From an uncultured Oscillospiraceae bacterium (GTDB lineage: Bacteria > Bacillota > Clostridia > Oscillospirales > Oscillospiraceae): a stretch of 64,000 nucleotides of DNA. Positions 34,967 through 42,639 of the stretch are shown in pieces (the first letter of the stretch is position 1; every line of letters begins with the position of its first letter). The stretch lies in assembly GCA_910588495.1 (NCBI GenBank), contig CAJUPU010000005.1, positions 43,283-107,282 on the forward strand, written 5' to 3'. The notes beneath the pieces are model-generated. The model was not told the DNA's origin and ran no database searches. It worked only from the letters and a program-made list of their open reading frames with translations. Made by a program: the position numbers and the translations under genes.

Positions 34967-34978
34967 GTATGCTATACT
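34950..34978 (+). promoter_or_regulatory. Promoter of the response-regulator gene
   Basis: TGGAAA (34950-34955), a 17-nt spacer and TATACT (34973-34978). The promoter overlaps the terminator hairpin of the upstream gene. Confidence 0.5.
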
Positions 34979-35073
34979 GGCCGTGGCCGGGGAGATGCGC
35001 GGTGAGCCGCGCGGAACGCCGGCGGACATGATCCTTGATAAAAAAGCTGAAACGATACTGAGGGGGCATTGCC

Positions 35074-35763
35074 ATGGACAGCGCCAATATCCTGGTGGTG
35101 GAGGACGACGCCGACATCAACCGCCTGCTGTGCACCATCTTAGAGGGCGCGGGCTGCACCTGCCGCTCCGCCTTTTCCGGCAGCGAGGCATTGCTGTGGA
35201 CGGAAAAATACGACTACGACCTCATCGTGCTGGACCTGATGCTCCCCGGTGTGACGGGGGAGGAGCTGATCGCCCGCATCCGCCGGGGCAAGACCATGCC
35301 CATCATCGTGGCCTCCGCCAAAGTGGGGGTGTCGGACCGTGTGAACGTGCTCAAGCTGGGGGCGGACGACTTCATCCCCAAGCCCTTTGACAACGCCGAG
35401 GTGGTGGCCCGGGTGGAGGCCCAGCTGCGCCGGAGCCGGGAGTTCTCCGCCGCCCGGGCGGACGCCCTCACGGTGGGCCCCCTCACCCTGGACCGGGACA
35501 GCCACACCGCCAGCGTGGGCGGGGAGGAGCTGACCCTGACGGGGAGGGAGTTCGATATCCTGGCCCTGCTGATGGCCAACCCCCGCCGGGCCTTCTCCCG
35601 GGCCCAGATCTATGAGGCGGTGTGGGGGGAGGACTTTCTGGGGGACGAGAACACGGTGAACGTCCATGTGAGCAACCTGCGCTCCAAGCTGGCCAAGGCC
35701 GACCCGGATAGGAGCTACATCAAAACGGTGTGGGGGATCGGCTTCAAATTGGCCGAAGGGTGA
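35074..35763 (+). CDS. OmpR/PhoB-family response regulator
   Basis: A 229-residue two-component regulator. The receiver domain (1-120) has VVEDDAD, the phosphorylated Asp in LIVLDLMLPG and Lys in FIPKPFD. The C-terminal winged helix (~130-225) ends with VNVHVSNLRSKL and IKTVWGIGFKL. It precedes an ABC transporter and, further on, a histidine kinase that is probably its partner. The three 11-bp direct repeats at 35787-35819 are a likely binding site. Confidence 0.93.
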   Translation: MDSANILVVEDDADINRLLCTILEGAGCTCRSAFSGSEALLWTEKYDYDLIVLDLMLPGVTGEELIARIRRGKTMPIIVASAKVGVSDRVNVLKLGADDFIPKPFDNAEVVARVEAQLRRSREFSAARADALTVGPLTLDRDSHTASVGGEELTLTGREFDILALLMANPRRAFSRAQIYEAVWGEDFLGDENTVNVHVSNLRSKLAKADPDRSYIKTVWGIGFKLAEG

Positions 35764-35786
35764 GCGCAGGCGCGCCGCCAGCCGTA

Positions 35787-35840
35787 TTTAGGATTTCTTT
35801 AGACTTCCTTTGAGGAGTTTTGGCCTTTCCGGTTTAGAAT
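35787..35840 (+). promoter_or_regulatory. Candidate response-regulator operator and promoter of the ABC genes
   Basis: TTTAG at 35787, TTTAG at 35798 and TTTGAG at 35809 are spaced exactly 11 nt, forming three tandem TTTAGgatTTC-like repeats. They end over the expected -35 region of a promoter with -10 TAGAAT (35835-35840) and a poor -35. This is the usual layout for OmpR-family activation of bacteriocin-immunity type ABC genes. Confidence 0.6.
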
Positions 35841-35872
35841 AAGCTCAACTCAAACAGAAAGGCGGAAACGCT

Positions 35873-36799
35873 ATGAACGACAACACGGCTGTCATGGCGG
35901 CCTATGGCCTGAAAAAAGCCTACGGTGGGTGCATGGCCCTGGACGGGGTGAACATGCAGGTGCGCCGGGGAGACATCTATGGCCTGGTGGGCCGCAACGG
36001 GGCGGGCAAGACCACCCTCATGCGTCTGGCCACCGGCCAGTCCGATCCCACCGGGGGTGAGATGGAGCTGTTCGGCGCCGCCGGCAGGGAGATGCGGCCC
36101 AAGCGCTCCCGCACCGGGGCCATGATCGAGATCCCCTCCTTCTCCCCCTTCCTCACCGCCCGGGAGAATCTGGAGTACTACCGCCTCCAGCGGGGGATCC
36201 CCGGTAGGCATGTGGTGGACGAGGTGCTGGAGCAGGTGGACCTGGCCGGGACGGGGAAGAAGAAGTTCAAGTCCTTCTCCCTGGGCATGAAGCAGCGGCT
36301 GGGACTGGCCCTGGCCCTGATGAACCACCCGGACTTCCTCATCCTGGACGAGCCGATCAACGGCCTGGACCCGGAGGGGGTGGCGGAGTTCCGGCAGATT
36401 CTGCGCTCCCTCAACCGGGAGATGGAGACCACCATCCTGATCTCCAGCCACATCCTGTCCGAGCTGTCCAACGTGGCCACCCGGTACGGCTTCATGGAGC
36501 AGGGCAAGATCCTGGAGGAGATCTCCGCCGAAGCCCTCCACGACAAGTGCCGCACCTGCCTGCGGCTGGAGGTGGACGACGCCTCCCGGGCCGCCGCCGT
36601 CCTCCAGACGGAGCTGGGCACGGATAGATTCGAGGTGCTGCCCGGCAACGTGGTCCAGCTCTACGACTGCCTGGACGATCCCAAGCGGGCGTCCTACGCC
36701 CTGGCCCAGAACGGGGTGGCCCTGCTGGCCATGGAGCAGAAGGGCGCGGATTTGGAAGCATACTTCCTTGACCTGATCGGAGGTGGACATCATGCTTAA
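35873..36799 (+). CDS. ABC transporter ATP-binding protein (BcrA/lantibiotic-immunity type)
   Basis: A 308-residue ATPase. Walker A is GLVGRNGAGKTTLMRLATG, the signature is FSLGMKQRLGLALAL, Walker B is FLILDEPINGLDPEG and the H-loop is SSHILSEL. The C-terminal ~80 residues extend beyond the nucleotide domain as in BcrA-type exporters. It is followed by a membrane partner whose start lies inside its last codons. The paired two-component system suggests a stress- or antibiotic-responsive detoxification unit. Confidence 0.92.
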   Translation: MNDNTAVMAAYGLKKAYGGCMALDGVNMQVRRGDIYGLVGRNGAGKTTLMRLATGQSDPTGGEMELFGAAGREMRPKRSRTGAMIEIPSFSPFLTARENLEYYRLQRGIPGRHVVDEVLEQVDLAGTGKKKFKSFSLGMKQRLGLALALMNHPDFLILDEPINGLDPEGVAEFRQILRSLNREMETTILISSHILSELSNVATRYGFMEQGKILEEISAEALHDKCRTCLRLEVDDASRAAAVLQTELGTDRFEVLPGNVVQLYDCLDDPKRASYALAQNGVALLAMEQKGADLEAYFLDLIGGGHHA

Positions 36800-37574
36800 C
36801 TATATCCGCGCCGAGATCTACAAGGTGCTCCACCGGCCCTATACCTATATCGCCCTTGGGGTCATGCTGGCGTTGGAGGCGCTTTATGCGTCCATGTTCG
36901 CCTTCCACAACGCCCATTCCATGGCGACCCCTTTCGGCGGGGCCATCATCACCATCGTAGAGATGGGAGTCATCGGCTTTTGCACCTGCCTGCTCACCGG
37001 GGATATCGTGTTCGCGGGGCAGTACAAAAATTCCACGCTGAAAAACGAGGTGTCCTTCGGCTTGAGCCGGGCCCGGATCTACCTTGGGAAGTTCATCGCT
37101 CAGACCCTGCTGTCCATTGTGTATCTGGTGGTCATGATGGCTTTCTTCCTGGGGCTTTGCGCGGTCTGCCTGCCCATGGAGTCGGAGTCCGCCGCATTCT
37201 ACGCCACATCGAAGGCGCTGACTATCGTGGGCTATTTCCTGTCAGTAGGGCTTCCGCTGTGGATCGGTGCTCAGGCGGCGCTATGTATGTGTCTGTTCTT
37301 GGTGAACGGGGAGATGGCAAGCTCCTTCCTCTATGTGGGCATTGTGTTCGTGCTGGAGACTTTCATCGATCTGGCGGGACTGCTTATCCAGGGACCCGTG
37401 GGAAATGCGCTGCTCAAGGCGGTCCCGTATTTCCCTGTGCAAATGCTGAATGGAGCCAAAAGCGTGGTAGGCGACGTGAGCTATCTGGGCAGGGCGTGGC
37501 TGGTGGGGGCATTTTGGGTCATCGTCTGCACCGCCGTGGGCCTGTATGGATTCAACCGAAAGGAGATCAAATAA
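36792..37574 (+). CDS. ABC transporter permease (ABC-2 / BcrB-like)
   Basis: A 260-residue integral membrane protein with six predicted segments, beginning MLNYIRAEIYKVLHRPYTY, a typical cytoplasmic lead into TM1. GGAGGTGG at 36779-36786 selects the ATG at 36792 rather than the GTG at 36783. It overlaps the ATPase gene by 8 nt. With the ATPase it would form a dimeric peptide or lipid-targeting exporter. Confidence 0.88.
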   Translation: MLNYIRAEIYKVLHRPYTYIALGVMLALEALYASMFAFHNAHSMATPFGGAIITIVEMGVIGFCTCLLTGDIVFAGQYKNSTLKNEVSFGLSRARIYLGKFIAQTLLSIVYLVVMMAFFLGLCAVCLPMESESAAFYATSKALTIVGYFLSVGLPLWIGAQAALCMCLFLVNGEMASSFLYVGIVFVLETFIDLAGLLIQGPVGNALLKAVPYFPVQMLNGAKSVVGDVSYLGRAWLVGAFWVIVCTAVGLYGFNRKEIK

Positions 37575-37576
37575 TC

Positions 37577-37675
37577 ATGAAACGGAGAAAACGGATGGAA
37601 GCGGTGCTTTGGGCCGTCATCGCGGCGGCGATGATAGGCGGACTCAGCCTTATTCTTCAGAAGCCGAAAAAATGA
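37577..37675 (+). CDS. 32-residue single-pass micro-protein
   Basis: A short reading frame beginning 2 nt after the permease stop, with AAAGGAG upstream. It encodes a basic start (MKRRKR), one hydrophobic helix (about residues 9-27) and a basic tail QKPKK. Size, topology and placement suggest a small accessory subunit or regulator of the ABC exporter. There is no known family; coding status is inferred. Confidence 0.5.
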   Translation: MKRRKRMEAVLWAVIAAAMIGGLSLILQKPKK

Positions 37676-37685
37676 GCCGGTTTAC

Positions 37686-37705
37686 GCCGGGCCGAAAGGC
37701 CCGGC
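37686..37705 (+). terminator. Perfect GAAA-loop hairpin inside the ABC/kinase operon
   Basis: GCCGGGCC-GAAA-GGCCCGGC, an 8-bp perfect stem closed by a GNRA tetraloop. No T-tract follows, so it is more likely an mRNA-stabilising or attenuating hairpin than a full terminator. Confidence 0.45.
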
Positions 37706-37730
37706 AAAAGCCGTTTGATGGGGTGTTCCA

Positions 37731-37796
37731 ATGAAAATTCCTGTAATCGTGTTCTTCCTGCTCCTCATGGTTCTGTTCGGATGGAATGGTTTTTGA
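37731..37796 (+). CDS. 21-residue hydrophobic peptide
   Basis: MKIPVIVFFLLLMVLFGWNG plus a final Phe, then TGA. It is a plain hydrophobic helix with no clear Shine-Dalgarno motif. It overlaps the start of the next small gene by 16 nt. It could be a genuine micro-protein, or the leader/broken N-terminus of the following 56-residue protein. Confidence 0.3.
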   Translation: MKIPVIVFFLLLMVLFGWNGF

Positions 37797-37951
37797 TCTT
37801 CGCGGGAGGGCCGCTGGGCATTTTCGGCCCCATCCTGCTGATCTTGGCGGGGCTGTGGGCGGCCCGGGGGGACCGGTCCCCCTGGTATGTGAAGGCGGTG
37901 CTGCTGGGACTGCTGCTGGTGCTGTTTCTCATCCTGTTTGGGTTCATATGA
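37781..37951 (+). CDS. 56-residue two-helix membrane protein
   Basis: Starts at ATG 37781 (MEWFLIFAGGPLGIF) and has two hydrophobic segments (residues ~2-25 and 37-55) joined by a charged loop RGDRSPWYVK. It lies between the ABC permease and the histidine kinase. Similar small membrane proteins occur in bacteriocin-immunity style operons, but I do not recognise a family. Overlap with the 21-residue frame suggests translational coupling or an old frameshift. Confidence 0.45.
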   Translation: MEWFLIFAGGPLGIFGPILLILAGLWAARGDRSPWYVKAVLLGLLLVLFLILFGFI

Positions 37952-37972
37952 CGGCTGAAAGGAGTGGGTCCC

Positions 37973-38872
37973 ATGAAGACCGTCCTGATCGTCCTGCTGA
38001 TCTTGCTGTGCGCCGTCCTCATTGGGCGGCAGGTCATATTGGAAAGGGGATTGCACCAGGCCGCCCGCCGGATGCGGGAGCAGCTGGCCGACGAGACCAC
38101 CGCCCGGCTGGCCCTGCCCTGTCCCAGCGCCGGGGCGGAGGAGCTGCTGGTATGCCTCAACCAGCTGTTGGAGCTGCGCCAGGAGGAGCGGGCGGCCTAC
38201 CGCCGGAAGGAGCAGGAGCTGCGGCGGCAGATCGCCAACGTGTCCCACGACCTGCGCACCCCCCTGACCTCCATCCTGGGCTATCTGCAGCTGCTGGAGG
38301 GGGACGGGCTGTCCCCGGAGAAAAAGGCGGAGTACCTGGCGGTGGTCGAGGGCCGAGCCCGGACGCTCCAGGTGTTCATCGCCACCTTCTACGATCTGTC
38401 CCGCATCGAGGGGGGCGAGCTGCCCCTGGAGCGGGAGAAGGTGGACCTGGGCCGGGCGCTGTCCGACCAGCTGGCCGCCTCCTACGAGCAGATCGAGGAG
38501 GCCGGGCTGGACATGGAGGTGGACCTCGCCCCCGACCTGCCCCCGGTGTGGGCGGACAGCGGGGCGGTGACCCGGATCTTCTCCAACCTCCTCACCAACG
38601 CCCTGCGCCACGGGAAGGACGCGTTGAGCATCAAGCTGTACCGGGAGGGGAACGGCATCGTGTCCGCCTTCTCCAACCGGGCGGAGGACCTCACCGCCGA
38701 GGACGCCTCCCATGTGTTCGAGCGGTTCTACACCGCCGACAAAATGCGAACGGGGCAGAGCACGGGCCTGGGGCTGGCCATCGTCAAGGCGCTGGCGGAG
38801 CGGATGGGCCACTCCGCCGCCGCCCGGTGGGAGGACGGGGTGTTCACCGTCGAGGTGCGGTGGGCCCTTTGA
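37973..38872 (+). CDS. Sensor histidine kinase
   Basis: A 299-residue kinase with one N-terminal membrane helix (residues ~4-22) and no extracellular sensor domain, like intramembrane-sensing kinases. The H-box is ANVSHDLRTPLTSILGYL, the N-box NLLTNALRHG and the G-box GQSTGLGLAIVKAL. The F-box is HVFERFYTAD. AAAGGAG fixes the ATG at 37973 (a GTG at 37964 is in frame). It probably senses transporter activity and phosphorylates the regulator at 35074-35763. Confidence 0.92.
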   Translation: MKTVLIVLLILLCAVLIGRQVILERGLHQAARRMREQLADETTARLALPCPSAGAEELLVCLNQLLELRQEERAAYRRKEQELRRQIANVSHDLRTPLTSILGYLQLLEGDGLSPEKKAEYLAVVEGRARTLQVFIATFYDLSRIEGGELPLEREKVDLGRALSDQLAASYEQIEEAGLDMEVDLAPDLPPVWADSGAVTRIFSNLLTNALRHGKDALSIKLYREGNGIVSAFSNRAEDLTAEDASHVFERFYTADKMRTGQSTGLGLAIVKALAERMGHSAAARWEDGVFTVEVRWAL

Positions 38873-38916
38873 GGGGCGGCTTTTACGAAATTCATAAAAC
38901 GTTAAAGGGTTGGCGC

Positions 38917-38945
38917 TTTACGCCGGCCCTTTTACGTGGTATGAT
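38917..38945 (+). promoter_or_regulatory. Promoter of the P-type ATPase gene
   Basis: TTTACG (38917-38922), a 17-nt spacer and TATGAT (38940-38945), 43 nt before the start codon. Confidence 0.65.
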
Positions 38946-38987
38946 ATCCCAAAGTCCCCCAATTTACGACAAAAAGGAGCTTGCAAC

Positions 38988-41501
38988 ATGGCTCAGCAGT
39001 CAGCGCGATCTCAACAGGCCCCGCCCCCCAGGCACAGGCGGGAGGAACCGGAGCGCCCCCGGCGGCGGGAGGCGCGCCCAGCCCGCGCCTCCAGAGAGCC
39101 GGAGCGGGTGTTCCCCGACCCCAAACTGGGGCTGACCTCCGCCCAGGCGGCGGATCTTTTGGAGCGGGGCCTGGGCAATGAGGCGGTGGAGTCCAACGCC
39201 AAGACCACCGGGCAGATCGTCCGGGAGAACACCCTGACCTTCTTCAACCTGGTGTTCGTGGTGCTGGCGGCGCTGCTGGTGCTGGCCGGGGACTTCAAGG
39301 ATATGATGTTCCTGGGTATCGCCGTCGTCAACTCCGTCATCGGCATCATCCAGCAGCTGCGCTCCCGGGCCACCCTGGAAAAGCTGTCCCTCATCAGCGA
39401 GGCACGGGTCAAGGTGGTGCGGGACGGCCAGCTGGGCACCGTCCCCGTCCACAAGCTGGTGCGGGAGGACATCGTGGAGCTGGGGGCGGGGGACCAGATC
39501 CCCGCCGACGGCCCGGTGGTGTCCGGCCAGGTGACGGTGAACGAGGCCCTGATCACCGGCGAGGCCGACCCCATCACCAAAGACCCAGGGGACGAGCTGC
39601 TCTCCGGCAGCTTCGTGGTGTCCGGCAAGTGCCGGGCCCGGCTGGACCGGGTGGGCAAGTCCAGCTACGCCGCCCGGCTGTCCCTGGAGGCCAAGGCCGA
39701 CCAGGGGGTGGGCCGGTCGGAGATGATGAAGTCGCTGGACAAGCTGATCCGGTTCATCGGCTTTGCCCTGATCCCCATTGGGGCGGCTCTGTTCTACAAC
39801 GAGCTGGTGGTGCAGGAAAACGCCTTCGACGAGGCGGTGCCCTCCGTGGTGGCCGCCCTCATCGGCATGATCCCCGAGGGGCTGTACCTGCTGACCAGCG
39901 TGGCGCTGGCGGTGTCCGTCATGCGGCTGGCCCAGCGCAAGACCCTGGTCCACGAGCTGTCCGCCGTGGAGACCCTGGCCCATGTGGACGTGCTGTGCGT
40001 GGACAAGACGGGCACCATCACCCAGCCGGAGATGTCGGTGCAGGAGGTGGTCCCGCTGGACGAGGAGCGCTGTCCCGCCGCCCGGGTGGAGGAGATCTTC
40101 AACGCCTACTACCGGGCCATCGACGCGGACAACGACACCGCCCGGGCCATGGCCCAGCGGTTCGACAAGTCCTCCCTGTGGCAGGTGGAGCGCACGGTGC
40201 CCTTCACCTCGGCCAACAAGTGGTCGGCGGTGGTGTTCCGCTCCTACGGGGCCTATGTGGTGGGGGCGCCGGAGTTCATCATGAAGGCCCGGTACGCCGA
40301 CCTGCAGCACATGGTGACGCCCTATCAGGAGCGGGGCTGCCGGGTGCTGCTGCTGGCCAAATGCGCCAACGCCCCCACCATGGATAGGGGCATCGCGGGC
40401 GGGGTGGAGCCGCTGGCCCTGGCGGTGATCGCCAACCCCATCCGGGAGGAGGCCCCCAAGACCTTCCAGTACTTTGCCCAGCAGGGGGTGACGGTGAAGG
40501 TCATCTCCGGGGACAACCCCTCCACCGTGTCCGCCGTGGCGGTCCAGGCGGGCATCCAGGGCGGAGACCGCTTCGTGGACGCGGCCACTCTGAAGGAGCC
40601 CGCCGACTACGCCCGAGCGGTGCGGGAGTACAACGTGTTCGGCCGTGTGACGCCGGACCAGAAGCGCAAGCTGGTGAAGGCGCTGCAAAAAGCGGGCCAC
40701 ACGGTGGCCATGACAGGGGACGGCGTCAACGACGTGCTGGCCCTGAAGGACGCCGACTGCGGCGTCGCCATGGCCTCCGGGTCGGAGGCGGCCTGCCAGG
40801 TGGCCCAGGTGGTGCTGCTGGACTCCAACTTCGCCTCCATGCCCCAGGTGGTGCAGGAGGGGCGGCGGGTGATCAACAACATCCAGCGATCGGCGGCCCT
40901 CTACCTGGTGAAGAACATCATGTCGCTGTTCCTGTCTCTGGTGACGCTGCTGGCCGGATTCCCCTATCCCTTCGTGCCCATCCAGCTCACCCTCATCAGC
41001 GCCCTCACCATCGGAGCGCCCTCCTTCGTGCTGGCCCTGGAGCCCAACCACGAGCTGGTGAAGGGCCGGTTCATGGCCAATGTGCTGCGGCGGGCCCTGC
41101 CGGGCGGGCTGGCCAACATCATGCTGATGATCTTCATCGAGCTGTTCACCGTGGCCTTCGCCTTTGAGCGGGTCACCCTGTCCACCCTGGCCACCGTGAT
41201 CATGGGGGAGGTGGGCCTGCTGGTGCTGTACTACATCTCCAAACCCTTGGACTGGAAGCGGGGGAGCTTGCTGGCGGCCATGTCGGCGGCCTTCGCGGTG
41301 GCGGTGCTGTGGTTTGGGGAGCTGTTCGAGCTGACCGCCCTGGACTTTCAGGCGGGACTGGTGATCGTGGTGTTCCTCATGCTCACCCCGTCGGTGATCT
41401 TCGTGTTCGAGAAGGGGCTGGATATGCTGGAACTGCTGGCGGCGGCCTGTCAACAGCGGTTGGGCGGCTCCGGGCGCAGGCGGTCCGGACGGGAGCGTTA
41501 G
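38988..41501 (+). CDS. P-type ATPase, CtpE-like (probable Ca2+ transporter)
   Basis: An 837-residue cation pump. The N-terminal ~45 residues are a Pro/Arg/Glu-rich tail. The actuator motif is LITGEAD, the metal-binding helix has MIPEGLYLLTSVALAV as in CtpE, the phosphorylated Asp is in CVDKTGTIT, the nucleotide domain has FTSANKWSAVVF, and the hinge is AMTGDGVNDVLALKDADCG. About ten membrane segments are present. AAAAAGGAG precedes ATG 38988; the longer open frame from 38910 lacks family similarity. CtpE of mycobacteria moves Ca2+; the ion here is inferred. Confidence 0.87.
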   Translation: MAQQSARSQQAPPPRHRREEPERPRRREARPARASREPERVFPDPKLGLTSAQAADLLERGLGNEAVESNAKTTGQIVRENTLTFFNLVFVVLAALLVLAGDFKDMMFLGIAVVNSVIGIIQQLRSRATLEKLSLISEARVKVVRDGQLGTVPVHKLVREDIVELGAGDQIPADGPVVSGQVTVNEALITGEADPITKDPGDELLSGSFVVSGKCRARLDRVGKSSYAARLSLEAKADQGVGRSEMMKSLDKLIRFIGFALIPIGAALFYNELVVQENAFDEAVPSVVAALIGMIPEGLYLLTSVALAVSVMRLAQRKTLVHELSAVETLAHVDVLCVDKTGTITQPEMSVQEVVPLDEERCPAARVEEIFNAYYRAIDADNDTARAMAQRFDKSSLWQVERTVPFTSANKWSAVVFRSYGAYVVGAPEFIMKARYADLQHMVTPYQERGCRVLLLAKCANAPTMDRGIAGGVEPLALAVIANPIREEAPKTFQYFAQQGVTVKVISGDNPSTVSAVAVQAGIQGGDRFVDAATLKEPADYARAVREYNVFGRVTPDQKRKLVKALQKAGHTVAMTGDGVNDVLALKDADCGVAMASGSEAACQVAQVVLLDSNFASMPQVVQEGRRVINNIQRSAALYLVKNIMSLFLSLVTLLAGFPYPFVPIQLTLISALTIGAPSFVLALEPNHELVKGRFMANVLRRALPGGLANIMLMIFIELFTVAFAFERVTLSTLATVIMGEVGLLVLYYISKPLDWKRGSLLAAMSAAFAVAVLWFGELFELTALDFQAGLVIVVFLMLTPSVIFVFEKGLDMLELLAAACQQRLGGSGRRRSGRER

Positions 41502-41769
41502 CTTTCCGCTTTGAGCAGACAGCGCAAACGCAGAAATATACTTTTAAGGCAATGCCGTCAAACTAAAATTTTCACGCAGGGACCAAACGATCGTCAGTTT
41601 CTTTTCACAGCGGAGGATAGGACGCGGGGAGCATCAGGGTTTTGCATCGCGTGGGTATACCAAAGCCAGCTTTTTTGATCGCAATGAAAAAACTACCTGC
41701 TTTGAATCGATCCGTCCGGCACATAATGAGCTGCGGGGAACATGAAGAAAAAGCAGGAGGCATAAGAGG
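41502..41769. other. Intergenic region without recognised features
   Basis: 268 nt between the P-type ATPase and lipoprotein genes. It is somewhat AT-richer than neighbouring genes. I see no convincing -35/-10 pair with normal spacing, no hairpin with a T-tract and no coding frame; the promoter of the lipoprotein presumably lies here. Confidence 0.4.
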
Positions 41770-42123
41770 ATGAAGCTGAAGTATTTTGCTCTTTTCATGG
41801 CGGTCGTGATGGCCATGGCGTTGACCGGCTGCTCCGCCAACCGGGACAAGGACAGCACGGCGTCCGACTATCCCGCCAACAGCCCCACGTCTGACTACGA
41901 GGACCGGTCCAGTGCGGGGCTGGATGACGGCGCCTATTACAGCGACAACGTGGGCGGAGATTATGGCGATGCGCCTGGCGCCAGTCCCTATCACAGCGAC
42001 GGCGTGATCGATGACATCGGCGACGCCGCCGGGGACCTGGCCCGGGGCGCGGGCGACGCGGTCCGGGATGTGGGCGACGCCATCGGCGACGCGGCAGGCG
42101 GCGTTGGCCGGGCCATGCGGTGA
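41770..42123 (+). CDS. Small lipoprotein with acidic low-complexity repeats
   Basis: 117 residues. The signal peptide MKLKYFALFMAVVMAMALTGC carries the lipobox LTGC, so Cys21 would be lipidated. The mature part is rich in Ser/Asp/Tyr/Gly. It ends with a ~35-residue Gly/Ala/Asp repeat of the form GDAxGDxARGAGDAVRDVG, which could form an amphipathic helix. AGAGG lies upstream. No family is recognised. It is convergent with the gene at 42231 and shares its terminator. Confidence 0.75.
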   Translation: MKLKYFALFMAVVMAMALTGCSANRDKDSTASDYPANSPTSDYEDRSSAGLDDGAYYSDNVGGDYGDAPGASPYHSDGVIDDIGDAAGDLARGAGDAVRDVGDAIGDAAGGVGRAMR

Positions 42124-42128
42124 ACGAA

Positions 42129-42158
42129 CAGGGCGGTCGGGATATCCCGGCCGCCCTG
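42129..42158. terminator. Bidirectional terminator
   Basis: CAGGGCGGTCGGG / CCCGGCCGCCCTG, a 13-bp stem with one mismatch and an ATAT loop, between the convergent lipoprotein and 42231-42626 genes. Confidence 0.7.
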
Positions 42159-42230
42159 TGGTCTTATGATCTGTATTCACGACCTCGAACGCCGTCTGGG
42201 AAAGGGATCTTTGGCTGTGGATACAGGTTT

Positions 42231-42626
42231 TCATTGGAGCGCGATGTGGAAAGTTCCGGAAAAATGGTCCATCCGCAGCGTGACCGAGCAGCGCTTGAGC
42301 CGGCTCACATCGATCAGGATGGAACGGTCCCGCCCGCAGGCGCCGGAGGCGGGGGAGAGGCGGGAGCCGTCCGGGGCCTTGACCTCGAATCCCATGGAGC
42401 CGGAGGCCGTTTCGATCTCCACACAGAGTGCGGAATATCGTTTGGATACCACGAAATTCCGGCGCATATAGCCGGAGGCGTCGGACGTTCGCCCCTCCCA
42501 GCGGGTGGGGAAGCTGCGAGAGGCGATGAAGAGAAAGACCCCTGCTTTCGTGACGGCAAAACCCAGGTAGTAGAGGACCCATACCAATGGAATGACGATG
42601 ACGGCCACGATCAGCGCGATTTTCAT
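42231..42626 (-). CDS. Membrane-anchored hypothetical protein
   Basis: 131 residues with one N-terminal hydrophobic stretch (about residues 3-36, perhaps two short helices), then a ~95-residue domain that looks like a small beta-sandwich (FVVSKRYSALCVEIETASGS, SILIDVSRLKRCSVTL). AAGGGGG precedes the ATG at 42626. It lies 13 nt after the phosphatase-acetyltransferase gene and is probably the last cistron of the pyr transcript. Function unknown. Confidence 0.65.
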   Translation of the reverse strand: MKIALIVAVIVIPLVWVLYYLGFAVTKAGVFLFIASRSFPTRWEGRTSDASGYMRRNFVVSKRYSALCVEIETASGSMGFEVKAPDGSRLSPASGACGRDRSILIDVSRLKRCSVTLRMDHFSGTFHIALQ

Positions 42627-42639
42627 GAGAGAGCCCCCT

